Assembly (NCBI RefSeq): GCF_022836845.1
Contig: NZ_JAJNNZ010000012.1
Location: 1-64,000, forward strand
DNA length: 64,000 bases
Origin: Vibrio gelatinilyticus
GTDB taxonomy: Bacteria; Pseudomonadota; Gammaproteobacteria; Enterobacterales; Vibrionaceae
Direction of reading: 5' to 3'
This document shows, in pieces, positions 29,076 to 38,645 of the stretch. How positions within the stretch are numbered: position 1 is the stretch's first letter; each line of letters opens with the position of its first letter. The position numbers and the translations under genes are program-made. Under the pieces are notes generated by a model. It was not told where the DNA came from. It saw only the letters and a program-made list of their open reading frames with translations, and did no database searches.

Positions 29076-29903
29076 TTAAAGATCCAGCTCATTAGCGTGT
29101 TGGACAAGAAAGCGCTCTAATAAGGAGGTCACAATATCTGGTTGCTCCAAATTACTAATATGACCTGCATTTGGGATCACGTGAAGCTCACTGCCTGTTA
29201 TTAAATCATGCATCAGATAGGACTCCAGCGCAGGTCGCATTTTGTCTTCCGCTCCGACTACGACCAATGTAGGTAGCGCCAATGTCTCAACGTCATCGCA
29301 CAAATCACGACGACCAAATATCATTCGCCCCACTCGTGCCAGCTCAAGGGCACGTGAACCCTTAATGGCTGACAGGGACTCAGTAAAACCCTCAACCAAT
29401 TCAGGGTTGCATTTCTTGCTAGCATTAGCAAAGTTCAATCTTGCCAATGCCTCAATCACTTCAGCAGTGAACGCTTTTTCTTGTTCAATAGTTGATAACA
29501 TTGCGTAGTATTTTTCATTTGCCACTTGCGGCTCAAGGCCAACAAATGTATCGAGAAGCACTAAGCTCATCACTCTGCTTGGAGCCATAGTGGCAAGCTC
29601 TGCCCCCCAAATACCACCTACAGACAACCCCACTACCGAAAATTGATCGATGTTGAGTTCATCCATGAGTGCCAGCAACTGCGCAGCGTAGCCACCTAAA
29701 TCGGTGGTTGATTGAGGTGTCCCTTCTGACTGACCATGTCCCCACATATCGGGGACGATACAACGAAAATATTGGCTCAACACCTCTATTTGTGGTGACC
29801 ACATTGCGCTATTCCATAAATAGCTGTGACCAAACAGTATCACCGGTCCCTGACCGACATCTAAATAGGCCATCTTCGAACCATCAATGACGAATGTTTT
29901 CAT
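29076..29903 (-). CDS. Alpha/beta-hydrolase of unknown substrate
   Basis: The 275-residue protein is a classical alpha/beta-hydrolase. The nucleophile elbow is GLSVGG, the acid is probably in VVGAEDKM and the histidine in NAGHISNLEQP. The oxyanion loop GHSYLWNSAMW resembles lactone and ester hydrolases. The start MKTFVIDGSKMAYLD is chosen over one 18 nt upstream because it begins the first strand. It follows tsaD by 24 nt and is probably co-transcribed, but shares no obvious pathway with it. I cannot name the substrate. Confidence 0.8.
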   Translation of the reverse strand: MKTFVIDGSKMAYLDVGQGPVILFGHSYLWNSAMWSPQIEVLSQYFRCIVPDMWGHGQSEGTPQSTTDLGGYAAQLLALMDELNIDQFSVVGLSVGGIWGAELATMAPSRVMSLVLLDTFVGLEPQVANEKYYAMLSTIEQEKAFTAEVIEALARLNFANASKKCNPELVEGFTESLSAIKGSRALELARVGRMIFGRRDLCDDVETLALPTLVVVGAEDKMRPALESYLMHDLITGSELHVIPNAGHISNLEQPDIVTSLLERFLVQHANELDL

Positions 29904-29927
29904 ACAATCTACTCTTGTCAAAAAAGG

Positions 29928-30947
29928 CTACGATTTGATCGGCTTTAACTGATCAATTGGCCAGCGAGGCGTTGCTTGAACAGCAAGATCAGTTACCTCA
30001 CCGTTTTTCAATCTCTGCATACCGGCGTAGGCGATCATCGCACCATTATCAGTGCAAAACTCTGTTCTTGGGTAGTAAACCTCACCGCCTACCTTTTTAG
30101 CTAGCGTTTCCAGCTCCTCACGCAGTGCTTTATTGGCACTGACGCCACCAGCAATAACGATTCGCTTCATGCCCGTTTGCTGCAATGCTCGTTTACACTT
30201 TATCGCCAACGTTGCACATACCGCTTCTTGGAAAGCGTACGCAATATCCGCTCGAGTTTGCTCAGAATCATCGTTCGCCGAGATGGTATTCGCTGCAAAG
30301 GTCTTTAAGCCAGAAAAGCTCATATCAAGCCCAGGACGGTCAGTCATAGGGCGTGGGAACTTAAAACGACCGGGAGTGCCCTTTTCAGCCAGTTTCGAAA
30401 GCAAAGGTCCACCAGGGTAGTCCAATCCCATCAATTTCGCTGTTTTATCAAACGCCTCACCTGCTGCATCATCGACGGACTCACCAAGGATCTGATATTC
30501 GCCAATCCCCTTAACTTCCACAATCATGGTATGGCCGCCAGAGACCAACAAAGCGATGAAGGGAAAAGGCGGTGGCGTGTCTTCTAGCATTGGGGCTAAA
30601 AGGTGACCTTCCATATGGTGCACGGGTACCGCTGGCACATCCCATGCGTAGGCGATACTGCGACCAATCGTGGCACCGACAAGCAGCGCCCCGACCAATC
30701 CAGGTCCCGCTGTATATGCCACACCATCAATCTCTTGAGGGGTAAGATTGGCCGCTTTTAATGCTTCTTTGATCAATGGAATGGTTTTCTTTACATGATC
30801 TCGAGACGCCAATTCAGGTACGACACCGCCATAGTCAGCATGCAGTTTAACTTGGCTATATAGTTGATGAGAAAGCAATCCTTTCTCGTCGTCATAGATG
30901 GCAATTCCTGTTTCATCACAAGAGGTTTCAATACCTAAAATGCGCAT
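29928..30947 (-). CDS. tsaD: tRNA N6-threonylcarbamoyladenosine synthase subunit TsaD
   Basis: TsaD transfers threonylcarbamoyl to A37 of ANN-decoding tRNAs, working with TsaB, TsaE and TsaC. The 339-residue ASKHA-fold protein has [11 protein letters not shown] at the N-terminus, the metal-binding HMEGHL, and the [10 protein letters not shown] and [12 protein letters not shown] segments. It is divergent from rpsU, the usual gamma-proteobacterial arrangement, across 231 bp. Confidence 0.97.
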   Translation of the reverse strand: MRILGIETSCDETGIAIYDDEKGLLSHQLYSQVKLHADYGGVVPELASRDHVKKTIPLIKEALKAANLTPQEIDGVAYTAGPGLVGALLVGATIGRSIAYAWDVPAVPVHHMEGHLLAPMLEDTPPPFPFIALLVSGGHTMIVEVKGIGEYQILGESVDDAAGEAFDKTAKLMGLDYPGGPLLSKLAEKGTPGRFKFPRPMTDRPGLDMSFSGLKTFAANTISANDDSEQTRADIAYAFQEAVCATLAIKCKRALQQTGMKRIVIAGGVSANKALREELETLAKKVGGEVYYPRTEFCTDNGAMIAYAGMQRLKNGEVTDLAVQATPRWPIDQLKPIKS

Positions 30948-31038
30948 AATCTTCTCGGCGTAATTCTAATTTGGCGCAATATTACCTTGTCGCAGCTCAG
31001 CAAACAATTTTTTGTACAAGAGATAAACGACAAAGTAC

Positions 31039-31068
31039 TTTACAAAGCCCTCCTGATCGGATTAAAAT
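31039..31068 (+). promoter_or_regulatory. Promoter of the rpsU-yqeY-dnaG-rpoD operon
   Basis: TTTACA (31039-31044) and TAAAAT (31063-31068) are spaced by 18 nt, each matching consensus at five of six positions. Transcription would start near 31075, about 100 nt before rpsU. Confidence 0.5.
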
Positions 31069-31178
31069 TCCGCACCATTTTTGATCTAGCTGATTAATCA
31101 TCGAGAACTAAGGGTTTCCTTACTGACTCGATAACAAGAATCAGCATTAACGAATATAACCCCTGAGGTGAAAGGCAT

Positions 31179-31394
31179 ATGCCAGTAGTTAAAGTACGTG
31201 AAAACGAACCGTTCGACGTTGCACTACGTCGTTTCAAGCGCTCTTGCGAAAAAGCAGGTATTCTTTCTGAAGTGCGTCGTCGTGAGCACTATGAGAAACC
31301 AACTACAGTTCGCAAACGCGCTAAAGCAGCAGCTCAAAAGCGTCACGCTAAGAAGCTAGCTCGCGAAAACGCTCGTCGCGTTCGCCTGTACTAA
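31179..31394 (+). CDS. rpsU: 30S ribosomal protein S21
   Basis: The 71-residue, very basic protein is S21, nearly identical to E. coli S21 ([20 protein letters not shown] at the start, [11 protein letters not shown] at the end). S21 helps base pairing of the Shine-Dalgarno with 16S rRNA. It is the first gene of the macromolecular-synthesis operon. GAGG precedes the ATG. Confidence 0.98.
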
Positions 31395-31420
31395 TAACTG
31401 AGTCCGATAGGAATTTAGTT

Positions 31421-31864
31421 ATGGCTCTTATTGACCAGCTCAAAGAAGAGCAAAAATTAGCGATGAAAGCCAAGGACAAAGCGCGCCTTGGCACTATCCG
31501 TTTGGCTATGTCAGCCATTAAGCAACGTGAAGTTGATGAACAGATTACTCTGGGCGACGACGACATTCTTGCGATTCTGACAAAAATGGTCAAACAACGT
31601 CGCGACTCTGTATCGCAATTTGAAGCTGCGAATCGTCAAGATCTCGCTGATGCCGAAAAAGCCGAAATTACAGTCCTTGAGGAATTTATGCCTCAACCAC
31701 TGACCGATGACGAAGTGGCTGCATTGATTACCAATGCTATCGCAGAATCTGGTGCAGCGGGCATGCAAGACATGGGTAAAGTAATGGGTGTGCTGAAGCC
31801 GCAAATTCAAGGCCGTGCAGATATGGGTAAAGTAAGTGGTTTGGTTCGCTCTAAACTAGCTTAA
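31421..31864 (+). CDS. GatB/YqeY-domain protein
   Basis: The 147-residue protein belongs to the YqeY family, related to the C-terminal tRNA-binding tail of GatB. Features are LIDQLKEEQKLAMKAKDK at the N-terminus, EFMPQPLTDDEV in the middle and the KGRADMGKVSGLV-like C-terminus. A role in amidotransferase or tRNA binding has been suggested for the family but not settled. It interrupts the rpsU-dnaG pair 26 nt after rpsU, as in other vibrios and many other bacteria. Confidence 0.93.
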   Translation: MALIDQLKEEQKLAMKAKDKARLGTIRLAMSAIKQREVDEQITLGDDDILAILTKMVKQRRDSVSQFEAANRQDLADAEKAEITVLEEFMPQPLTDDEVAALITNAIAESGAAGMQDMGKVMGVLKPQIQGRADMGKVSGLVRSKLA

Positions 31865-31881
31865 CGCCCAAAAAATTGCAG

Positions 31882-31918
31882 CAAGCCGTGCTATCCTTTC
31901 GGAACGCACGGCTTGTTT
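31882..31918 (+). terminator. Hairpin (partial terminator/attenuator) before dnaG
   Basis: A perfect 10-bp stem CAAGCCGTGC (31882-31891) / GCACGGCTTG (31906-31915) with a 14-nt loop is followed by TTTG. It occupies the place of the known attenuating terminator between rpsU and dnaG in E. coli, which limits primase and sigma relative to S21. The weak T-run fits partial read-through. Confidence 0.65.
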
Positions 31919-32086
31919 GTATCTGTCCCTTTTCATTTTGATGTCGATCTTACCCGGGCTCTACCGTTTAAAAATACGGCAAAGATTGCAGTAACTTGTT
32001 ATTCTAATTGCAAAGTTTTCAGCGCAACTGTAGATTTTGGCAATGCGTATCGCGACGTTAATTGTGGTTATTGGTATATAGGTTTT

Positions 32087-33847
32087 ATGGCAGGAATAAT
32101 CCCCCGCACTTTCATTGATGACATGCTTGCTCGACTGGATATTGTCGACGTTATTGATGCACGCGTAAAACTCAAGAAGCAAGGCAAAAACTACGGTGCC
32201 TGTTGCCCGTTCCACAACGAGAAAACCCCATCTTTTAGCGTCAGTCAGGAGAAGCAGTTCTACCACTGTTTCGGTTGTGGTGTGCACGGCAATGCCATCG
32301 ACTTCATCATGGAGTTCGACAGACTCGAATTTGTCGAAGCGATTGAAGAGCTAGCCAACTCACTCGGACTCGATGTCCCCCGCGAACAGCGCAGTGGTGG
32401 CGGTTTTACAAAAGGCCCATCAACGAACAGTGAACAAAAACGCTCACTTTACGATTTACTCGGCAGTATTGGTCAATATTATCGTGACCAACTGAAAGTC
32501 CCGAGCAACAAGGCGGCTATCGAATATCTAAAGGCTCGAGGCCTGTCTGGGGAAATCGTTAAGAAATTCGGTATTGGCTATGTGCCTGATGAGTGGGATA
32601 GCATTCGCAAAAATTTTGGGCAACAAAAGCAAACCCAGGACATGTTGGTCACCGGTGGCATGCTCATTGAAAACGACAAAGGCAACCGTTATGACCGTTT
32701 TCGTGGTCGCATCATGTTTCCAATCCGAGATCGGCGCGGACGCGTCATTGGGTTTGGCGGCCGCGTTCTTGGCAATGACACCCCCAAGTACCTCAACTCT
32801 CCCGAAACGCCAGTTTTCCACAAAGGAAAAGAGTTATATGGTTTGTATGAAGTATTACAAGCCTATCGAGAACCGCCTCAGGTTTTAGTGGTTGAAGGTT
32901 ATATGGATGTCGTGGCACTGGCGCAGTATGACGTAGATTATTCAGTCGCCTCGCTTGGCACCTCGACCACTGGCGATCATTTGCAGACCTTGTTTAGGCA
33001 GACCAGTACCGTGGTGTGTTGTTACGATGGCGATAGAGCTGGGCGCGACGCTGCTTGGCGCGCGATGGAAAACGCCCTGCCTTACCTCAATGATGGTCGC
33101 CAGCTTAAGTTTATGTTTTTGCCCGATGGCGAAGACCCCGATTCGTACATTCGACAAAACGGCAAAGAAGCCTTTGAAGCTGAGGTGCACAATGCGACTC
33201 CATTGAGCGAGTTTATGTTCTCGACGTTGATGCAACAAGTCGACACTCGCTCCAAGGAAGGCATGGCGAAATTAAGCGTTCTTGCCGTACCATTGATCGA
33301 AAAAGTCCCGGGTGGAACATTAAGGCTATACCTAAGGGAGTTGCTTGGCCGCAAATTAGGCTTGGTCGACGAACGTCAATTACAGCAGCTCATTGCACAG
33401 CAAAATAACCAAGAAATAAGACCTGCGCCTCACAAAGAAATTAAGCGAACTCCAATGAGAGAAGTTATCGCTTTGCTTCTACAAAATCCGAGCTATGCTC
33501 AATTAATACCAGATTTATCTTCGGTGAGCGAATTATCCCTTCCGGGGTTAAGTTTATTAATGGAAGTGGTTGATAAATGTCGATCGCACCCCCATATGTC
33601 TACAGGCCAACTATTAGAGCGTTGGCGTGGAGAAAAAAGTGAGGCACTTCTGTCTCGTCTTGCAAGCTGGGATATCCCTCTTGATGAAGACAATCAAGAA
33701 GACATATTTTTAGACTCATTGGACAAAATTCTTGCCCAATGCGTAGAACAACAAATTGAAAATCTGCAGGCCAAAGCAAGAAGTATCGGTTTATCAGCCG
33801 AAGAAAAAAGGGAGCTGCTAGCCTTGATGCTAGATTTAAAAGCGTAA
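32087..33847 (+). CDS. dnaG: DNA primase
   Basis: The 586-residue protein synthesises RNA primers at the replication fork. It has the N-terminal CHC2 zinc finger (CCPFHNEKTPSF and CFGCG), the TOPRIM domain (VVEGYMDVVAL, then YDGDRAG) and a C-terminal DnaB-binding region. I chose the ATG of MAGIIPRTFIDDML, the universal DnaG start. The frame is open 174 nt further upstream but that stretch overlaps the attenuator and looks non-coding. Confidence 0.97.
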   Translation: MAGIIPRTFIDDMLARLDIVDVIDARVKLKKQGKNYGACCPFHNEKTPSFSVSQEKQFYHCFGCGVHGNAIDFIMEFDRLEFVEAIEELANSLGLDVPREQRSGGGFTKGPSTNSEQKRSLYDLLGSIGQYYRDQLKVPSNKAAIEYLKARGLSGEIVKKFGIGYVPDEWDSIRKNFGQQKQTQDMLVTGGMLIENDKGNRYDRFRGRIMFPIRDRRGRVIGFGGRVLGNDTPKYLNSPETPVFHKGKELYGLYEVLQAYREPPQVLVVEGYMDVVALAQYDVDYSVASLGTSTTGDHLQTLFRQTSTVVCCYDGDRAGRDAAWRAMENALPYLNDGRQLKFMFLPDGEDPDSYIRQNGKEAFEAEVHNATPLSEFMFSTLMQQVDTRSKEGMAKLSVLAVPLIEKVPGGTLRLYLRELLGRKLGLVDERQLQQLIAQQNNQEIRPAPHKEIKRTPMREVIALLLQNPSYAQLIPDLSSVSELSLPGLSLLMEVVDKCRSHPHMSTGQLLERWRGEKSEALLSRLASWDIPLDEDNQEDIFLDSLDKILAQCVEQQIENLQAKARSIGLSAEEKRELLALMLDLKA

Positions 33848-33946
33848 CCCTAATTGAGTTAGTCAGCATTAAATAAATTTGTTATTATTAGTGGTTTGCA
33901 TTTCGCATACTAATTCCTTCACCAGATTTTAAGTTGGATATCGTCT

Positions 33947-35800
33947 ATGGAGCAAAGTCCGCAGTCACAGCTAAAACTGCTTGTCTTAAAGGGCAAGGAA
34001 CAAGGCTATCTGACCTACGCAGAAGTAAATGACCACCTACCAGAGGAAATTGTTGACTCTGAACAGGTAGAAGACATCATTCAGATGATTAACGACATGG
34101 GTATCAAGGTAGTAGAAACTGCCCCTGATGCTGATGACTTGGCCCTCAATGATGACGAAACAGTCACCGATGAAGATGCAGCCGAAGCTGCTGCCGCTGC
34201 ACTATCAAGTGTAGAGAGCGAAATCGGTCGTACGACTGATCCTGTACGTATGTATATGCGTGAAATGGGTACGGTTGAACTCCTTACTCGTGAAGGCGAG
34301 ATTGATATCGCTAAGCGTATTGAAGAAGGGATCAACCAAGTTCAAATTTCTGTCGCGGAATACCCTGGTACCATCCCTTACCTTCTTGAGCAATTTGATA
34401 AAGTTCAAGCGGAAGAGCTGCGTCTAACAGATATCATCCAAGGCTTTGTTGATCCTAACGAAGAAGAGACTGCGGCACCGACTGCGACTCACATCGGCTC
34501 TGAGCTGTCAGAAGCAGATCTCGAAGATGAAGACGCAGATGCAAAAGACGCTGAAAGCGACGATGACGAAGAAGAAGAAGAAGACACTGGTATCGACCCA
34601 GAGTTGGCTTTAGAGAAGTTCACATCGCTTCGCAATGCCTATCAAGATCTGCAACTGGTTCAAAATGAACACGGCAATGACAGTCCAAAAGCGAAGCAAG
34701 CGACAGAACTTTTACAAGAAGTTTTCCGTGAATTCAGACTGACACCAAAACAGTTTGACTACTTGGTTAACGAGCTTCGCACTTCTATGGATCGCGTCCG
34801 CACTCAAGAACGTTTGATTATGCGTCAAACGGTTGAGTACGGCAAAATGCCGAAGAAATCATTCATTGCTCTATTCACCGGTAATGAATCTAACGAAGCT
34901 TGGTTCAACGAAGTCTTGTCCTCGGACAAGCCATACGTTGAAAAAGTACGTCGTAGCGAAGAAGAAATCCGTCGTTCTATCCAAAAGCTAAAGCTGATAG
35001 AAGAAGAGACATCACTGACAGTTCAAAACATCAAAGACATCAGCCGCCGTATGTCTATCGGAGAAGCGAAAGCTCGCCGAGCGAAGAAAGAGATGGTTGA
35101 AGCGAACTTACGTCTAGTAATTTCGATTGCTAAGAAGTACACAAACCGTGGTCTACAATTCTTGGATCTTATCCAAGAGGGTAACATCGGTCTGATGAAA
35201 GCCGTTGATAAATTTGAATATCGCCGTGGTTATAAGTTCTCTACTTATGCGACATGGTGGATCCGTCAGGCGATCACTCGTTCTATCGCAGATCAAGCGC
35301 GTACGATTCGTATTCCAGTACACATGATCGAAACTATCAACAAGCTAAACCGCATCTCTCGTCAAATGCTTCAAGAAATGGGCCGTGAGCCACTTCCAGA
35401 AGAATTGGCAGAACGTATGCAAATGCCTGAAGATAAGATCCGTAAAGTACTGAAAATCGCTAAAGAGCCAATCTCGATGGAAACACCAATCGGTGATGAC
35501 GAAGATTCGCATCTAGGTGACTTCATCGAAGATACCACGCTAGAGTTGCCGCTAGATTCCGCGACAATGACCAGCCTACGTGTGGCAACTAAAGACGTCT
35601 TAGCAGGCTTAACTCCTCGTGAAGCAAAAGTATTGCGTATGCGTTTTGGTATCGACATGAACACTGACCATACTTTGGAAGAAGTAGGTAAACAGTTCGA
35701 CGTTACCCGTGAACGTATCCGTCAAATCGAAGCGAAAGCACTACGTAAACTTCGTCACCCTAGCCGCTCAGAAACTCTGCGCAGCTTCCTAGACGAGTAA
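33947..35800 (+). CDS. rpoD: RNA polymerase primary sigma factor (sigma-70)
   Basis: The 617-residue protein has region 1.1 (about 1-80), the acidic non-conserved region with a run of Asp/Glu near residues 195-215, region 2 ([16 protein letters not shown], then [13 protein letters not shown]) for -10 recognition and melting, region 3, and region 4 ([20 protein letters not shown]) for -35 recognition. It ends the macromolecular-synthesis operon, 99 nt after dnaG, and is followed by a strong terminator. Confidence 0.98.
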   Translation: MEQSPQSQLKLLVLKGKEQGYLTYAEVNDHLPEEIVDSEQVEDIIQMINDMGIKVVETAPDADDLALNDDETVTDEDAAEAAAAALSSVESEIGRTTDPVRMYMREMGTVELLTREGEIDIAKRIEEGINQVQISVAEYPGTIPYLLEQFDKVQAEELRLTDIIQGFVDPNEEETAAPTATHIGSELSEADLEDEDADAKDAESDDDEEEEEDTGIDPELALEKFTSLRNAYQDLQLVQNEHGNDSPKAKQATELLQEVFREFRLTPKQFDYLVNELRTSMDRVRTQERLIMRQTVEYGKMPKKSFIALFTGNESNEAWFNEVLSSDKPYVEKVRRSEEEIRRSIQKLKLIEEETSLTVQNIKDISRRMSIGEAKARRAKKEMVEANLRLVISIAKKYTNRGLQFLDLIQEGNIGLMKAVDKFEYRRGYKFSTYATWWIRQAITRSIADQARTIRIPVHMIETINKLNRISRQMLQEMGREPLPEELAERMQMPEDKIRKVLKIAKEPISMETPIGDDEDSHLGDFIEDTTLELPLDSATMTSLRVATKDVLAGLTPREAKVLRMRFGIDMNTDHTLEEVGKQFDVTRERIRQIEAKALRKLRHPSRSETLRSFLDE

Positions 35801-35816
35801 TAAATACGCGATTTAG

Positions 35817-35847
35817 TAAAAAGGTGAGCACTAGCTCACCTTTTTTG
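35817..35847 (+). terminator. Terminator after rpoD
   Basis: A GGTGAGC / GCTCACC stem with a 4-nt loop is flanked by A- and T-runs, 20 nt after the rpoD stop. Confidence 0.92.
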
Positions 35848-35901
35848 TATCTGCCCTGTTTAAGTGATTAAAAAGCAAGCGCAATTAGCCCCAGTTACGT
35901 C

Positions 35902-35930
35902 TAGACAGCTTACCTGCCATCACCTATAAT
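35902..35930 (+). promoter_or_regulatory. Promoter of tRNA-Ile2
   Basis: TAGACA (35902-35907) and a perfect TATAAT (35925-35930) are spaced by 17 nt. The start would fall about 7 nt before the mature tRNA end at 35944. Confidence 0.7.
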
Positions 35931-35943
35931 CATTGCCCTATAC

Positions 35944-36019
35944 GGCCCCTTAGCTCAGTGGTTAGAGCAGTCGACTCATAATCGATTGGTCCGCAGTTCA
36001 AGTCTGCGAGGGGCCACCA
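35944..36019 (+). tRNA. ileX: tRNA-Ile2 (anticodon CAU), decodes AUA after lysidine modification
   Basis: This is a 76-nt cloverleaf. The acceptor stem GGCCCCU pairs with AGGGGCC, the anticodon arm GUCGA/UCGAU holds loop CUCAUAA, and the T arm CGCAG/CUGCG holds loop UUCAAGU. CCA is encoded. The body closely matches E. coli ileX, which also lies downstream of rpoD. This places it as the minor isoleucine tRNA with a CAU anticodon, which TilS converts to lysidine, rather than as a methionine tRNA. Confidence 0.93.
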
Positions 36020-36036
36020 AATTCGTTCGTATAAGA

Positions 36037-36084
36037 ACAAAAAAGGCCTGAGAAGCAATAATGCTCTCAGGCCTTTTGCTTTTC
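36037..36084 (+). terminator. Terminator after tRNA-Ile2
   Basis: A 13-bp stem AAAAGGCCTGAGA (36041-36053) / TCTCAGGCCTTTT (36065-36077) is followed by a T-rich tract. Confidence 0.9.
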
Positions 36085-36127
36085 TACTCTCTGTGTCGCA
36101 AATGTGGGTTTGCTATCACCCAGAGCT

Positions 36128-36175
36128 GCCAATAAAGCTAGCTCGTACCAAGTGCCCTATGACTTAGCTATTGGC
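36128..36175. repeat. Imperfect inverted repeat downstream of the tRNA
   Basis: Arms GCCAATAAAGCTA (36128-36140) and TAGCTATTGGC (36165-36175) pair apart from a 2-nt bulge, with a 24-nt loop. The function is unknown. Confidence 0.4.
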
Positions 36176-36810
36176 ATCGCTTCATATCGATTCCGGCCTT
36201 CATCAGAAGCTCTGTGTTTATTGGTGGGGCTAAAATTCACCTTAGGCAACAATTATTATTACCCTTCTACCTTAGACTCAAATGACGGCGTTACTTAGCC
36301 ATCAATACGACTCTTGATTTACTGCTTGATCTAGATTCGACCATCGATTTAGCGTCCTAATGCTATTTTTACTCTATTAGCGACACCTGAAGCCAGCTCG
36401 CCTTAACGGTCATAAAGCCCAAGTGTGATGTCACGCAAGCAAAATCGATTTATCAAAACCAAATATACTCAAATCATGGAAATTAAATAAACTGTCTAAC
36501 TTAACTTCCTAAATACTGTAATTCTTCGTTGCTGGACATTTTGTTACAAATTTCATTCAAAGAATGTGGCGTATTTCAGAAAAATTACGCCTTGTTTGCA
36601 GCTTGACGAACGGCGTGGGACAGTCAGTGTTCTTTCTAACTGCGATAAATCAAGCCACATTGCGACCTTGAATAGTTAATCAATACAATCATAAACTTAA
36701 GGCCAATGCTCCTCACAGTTCATCACAAAACCCCTCTATAAATGGCCTGTTAGACTCATGATTTACTCTATTTTCATTCGCAAAAAATCAGATTAACTTG
36801 TCCAAAACAG

Positions 36811-36842
36811 GAAGAAAGCGCTTACAAGTAATCGCTTTCTTC
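36811..36842. promoter_or_regulatory. Perfect 10-bp inverted repeat upstream of ptsG
   Basis: GAAGAAAGCG (36811-36820) and CGCTTTCTTC (36833-36842) flank a 12-nt loop. No T-run follows, so it is not a terminator. It lies about 225 nt before the ptsG ATG and could be an operator or a leader hairpin. Confidence 0.45.
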
Positions 36843-37066
36843 GCAAACAATATTAACAAAAATGCATCAACACCAAAGGGATCACAAAAATTTACACAAA
36901 TAGCCATCACTCATATTTATGTGATTTCTGTCGGATACTTTTTTATTTCACTTTGTAAAATAAAAGCCAGTCGGGGGGTCACATTCGACTCAAACCAAAA
37001 TATACAATTTTAAATAAATGCACTAATCAACTGATTAGAAATAGTTTTAACCTGGGGGAATAACAT

Positions 37067-38455
37067 ATGAACGTTTTCGGCACTATGCAGAAAATGGGTA
37101 AATCTCTAATGTTGCCAGTGGCATGTATGCCAGCGGCGGGGATTTTACTTGGTATCGGTGGCAACGCCGAAGTCGCTAAATTTTTACCTGACATTGTCGC
37201 GCAGATCATGACCGAGGCTGGTTTGGGTGTGTTTGCGAACATGGCTCTTCTATTCGCTATCGGTGTAGCTCTTGGCTTCACAAAAAATGACGGTGTTGCG
37301 GCACTTGCTGCTACGCTAGGTTACCTAACTATGGCTCGCGTACTTGGCGTTGTTGCTGAAGGCACCGACGTTGGTGTATTTGGTGGTGTTATCATGGGCT
37401 TAGTGGCAGCGCAGCTGTTTAACAAGTACCACAACATCAAGCTTCCGAGTTACCTTGGTTTCTTTGGTGGCAAGCGCTTCGTTCCAATCGTAACGTCTCT
37501 AGCAGCATGTTTTGTTGCTGGTATCCTGGCGGTAGTTTGGCAACCAATCGGTGCTGGCATCGCTGCGTTCTCACACTGGGCGGCTTACCAGTCTCCAGAA
37601 CTTGCTTTCGGTATCTACGGTTTCGTAGAGCGTTCACTCATTCCATTCGGTCTACACCACATCTGGAACGCACCATTCTTCTACGAAGTAGGTTCATTCA
37701 CAACTGCTGCTGGTGAAGTCGTAACGGGCGAAATCCCACGTTACCTTGCGGGTGACCCTACTGCTGGTAACCTTGCAGGTGGCTACATGTTCAAGATGTT
37801 CGGTCTTCCAGCTGCGTGTCTAGCGATGTACGTGACAGCTAAGCCTGAGAACAAGCTAAAAGTAGCTTCAATCCTTGGTTCTGCTGCTCTAACGTCTTTC
37901 CTAACAGGTATTACTGAGCCAATTGAATTCGCATTCCTATTTGTTGCTCCAATCCTATACGTTGCTCACGCTCTGATTGCTGCTACAGCTTTCCCAATGA
38001 TGATCATGCTTGGCATTAAGCACGGTACAACATTCAGCCACGGTCTATTCGACTTCACGCTACTGTTCGGTAACTCTTCAAACGGTATGCTGCTAGTTGG
38101 TATGGGTCTTGTTTACGCTGTCATCTACTTTGTAGTGTTCACAACTCTTATCAAAATGTTGAACCTGAAGACTGTTGGCCGTGAAGACGAAGACATGGGC
38201 GAGATGGCTGAGATGGAAACATCTGAGCAAGCACAACTTGTACTGAAAGCTTTCGGTGGTAAAGACAACGTTGAATCTATCGATGCATGTATCACACGTC
38301 TACGTATGACCGTTAAAGATGAATCAAAAGTAGACCAAGAACGCTTGAAACAGTTAGGTGCAACCGCCGTTGTTCGTCCTTCTGAAAACAACCTACAAGC
38401 TATCTTTGGTACACACTCAGAGATTCTTAAGGGAGAGATTGAACCTCTTCTATAA
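37067..38455 (+). CDS. ptsG: PTS glucose-specific EIIBC component
   Basis: The 462-residue protein has the EIIC glucose permease domain (about ten membrane segments, residues 1-370, with ERSLIPFGLHHIWNAPF and the GITEPIEF signature) fused to a C-terminal EIIB domain with phospho-cysteine Cys408 in DACITRLR. It lacks an EIIA domain, like PtsG and unlike NagE, so it depends on a separate Crr. It aligns closely with E. coli PtsG. The ribosome site is GGGGGA. The pyruvate kinase gene 6.4 kb away and this permease bracket the arsenic cluster. Confidence 0.93.
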   Translation: MNVFGTMQKMGKSLMLPVACMPAAGILLGIGGNAEVAKFLPDIVAQIMTEAGLGVFANMALLFAIGVALGFTKNDGVAALAATLGYLTMARVLGVVAEGTDVGVFGGVIMGLVAAQLFNKYHNIKLPSYLGFFGGKRFVPIVTSLAACFVAGILAVVWQPIGAGIAAFSHWAAYQSPELAFGIYGFVERSLIPFGLHHIWNAPFFYEVGSFTTAAGEVVTGEIPRYLAGDPTAGNLAGGYMFKMFGLPAACLAMYVTAKPENKLKVASILGSAALTSFLTGITEPIEFAFLFVAPILYVAHALIAATAFPMMIMLGIKHGTTFSHGLFDFTLLFGNSSNGMLLVGMGLVYAVIYFVVFTTLIKMLNLKTVGREDEDMGEMAEMETSEQAQLVLKAFGGKDNVESIDACITRLRMTVKDESKVDQERLKQLGATAVVRPSENNLQAIFGTHSEILKGEIEPLL

Positions 38456-38495
38456 CGTCCCCGAAACAACTACATGAATGCTCCTGTAGTCGTTT

Positions 38496-38525
38496 AACCC
38501 CACTCCTCGGAGTGGGGTTTTTCAT
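38496..38525 (+). terminator. Terminator after ptsG
   Basis: An 11-bp stem AACCCCACTCC / GGAGTGGGGTT with a tight 2-nt loop is followed by TTTTTCATT. Confidence 0.88.
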
Positions 38526-38645
38526 TATATCGGTCTTAAAAGATACGGCGTAGCGCATTGACACCCGAGAAGACTGTCAATCTTTCAACCAATCAGTGAT
38601 TCCCAATTGGGGCCTCAGTATTTAAATCAAGATTGAATGGGTGCG

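Larger units (their letters stand above)
36085..37066. other. Non-coding stretch of about 1 kb before ptsG
   Basis: I see no gene here; the few short open frames lack ribosome sites and recognisable sequence. It is A/T-rich. It holds an imperfect hairpin at 36128-36175, a perfect 10-bp hairpin at 36811-36842 and the ptsG upstream region. A CRP half-site (TGTGA in the context TATGTGATTTC) lies at about 36920. There is enough room for an unannotated small RNA or a long regulated leader. Confidence 0.5.

Noticed and set aside
31913-32086. 58-residue N-terminal extension of DnaG
   Set aside because: The frame is open but the extension precedes the universal DnaG start MAGIIPRTFIDDML and runs into the attenuator hairpin; it has no ribosome site of its own.
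36798-37013. 71-codon open frame upstream of ptsG
   Set aside because: It lacks a ribosome site and any recognisable sequence, spans the perfect hairpin at 36811-36842 and lies in A/T-rich non-coding DNA.
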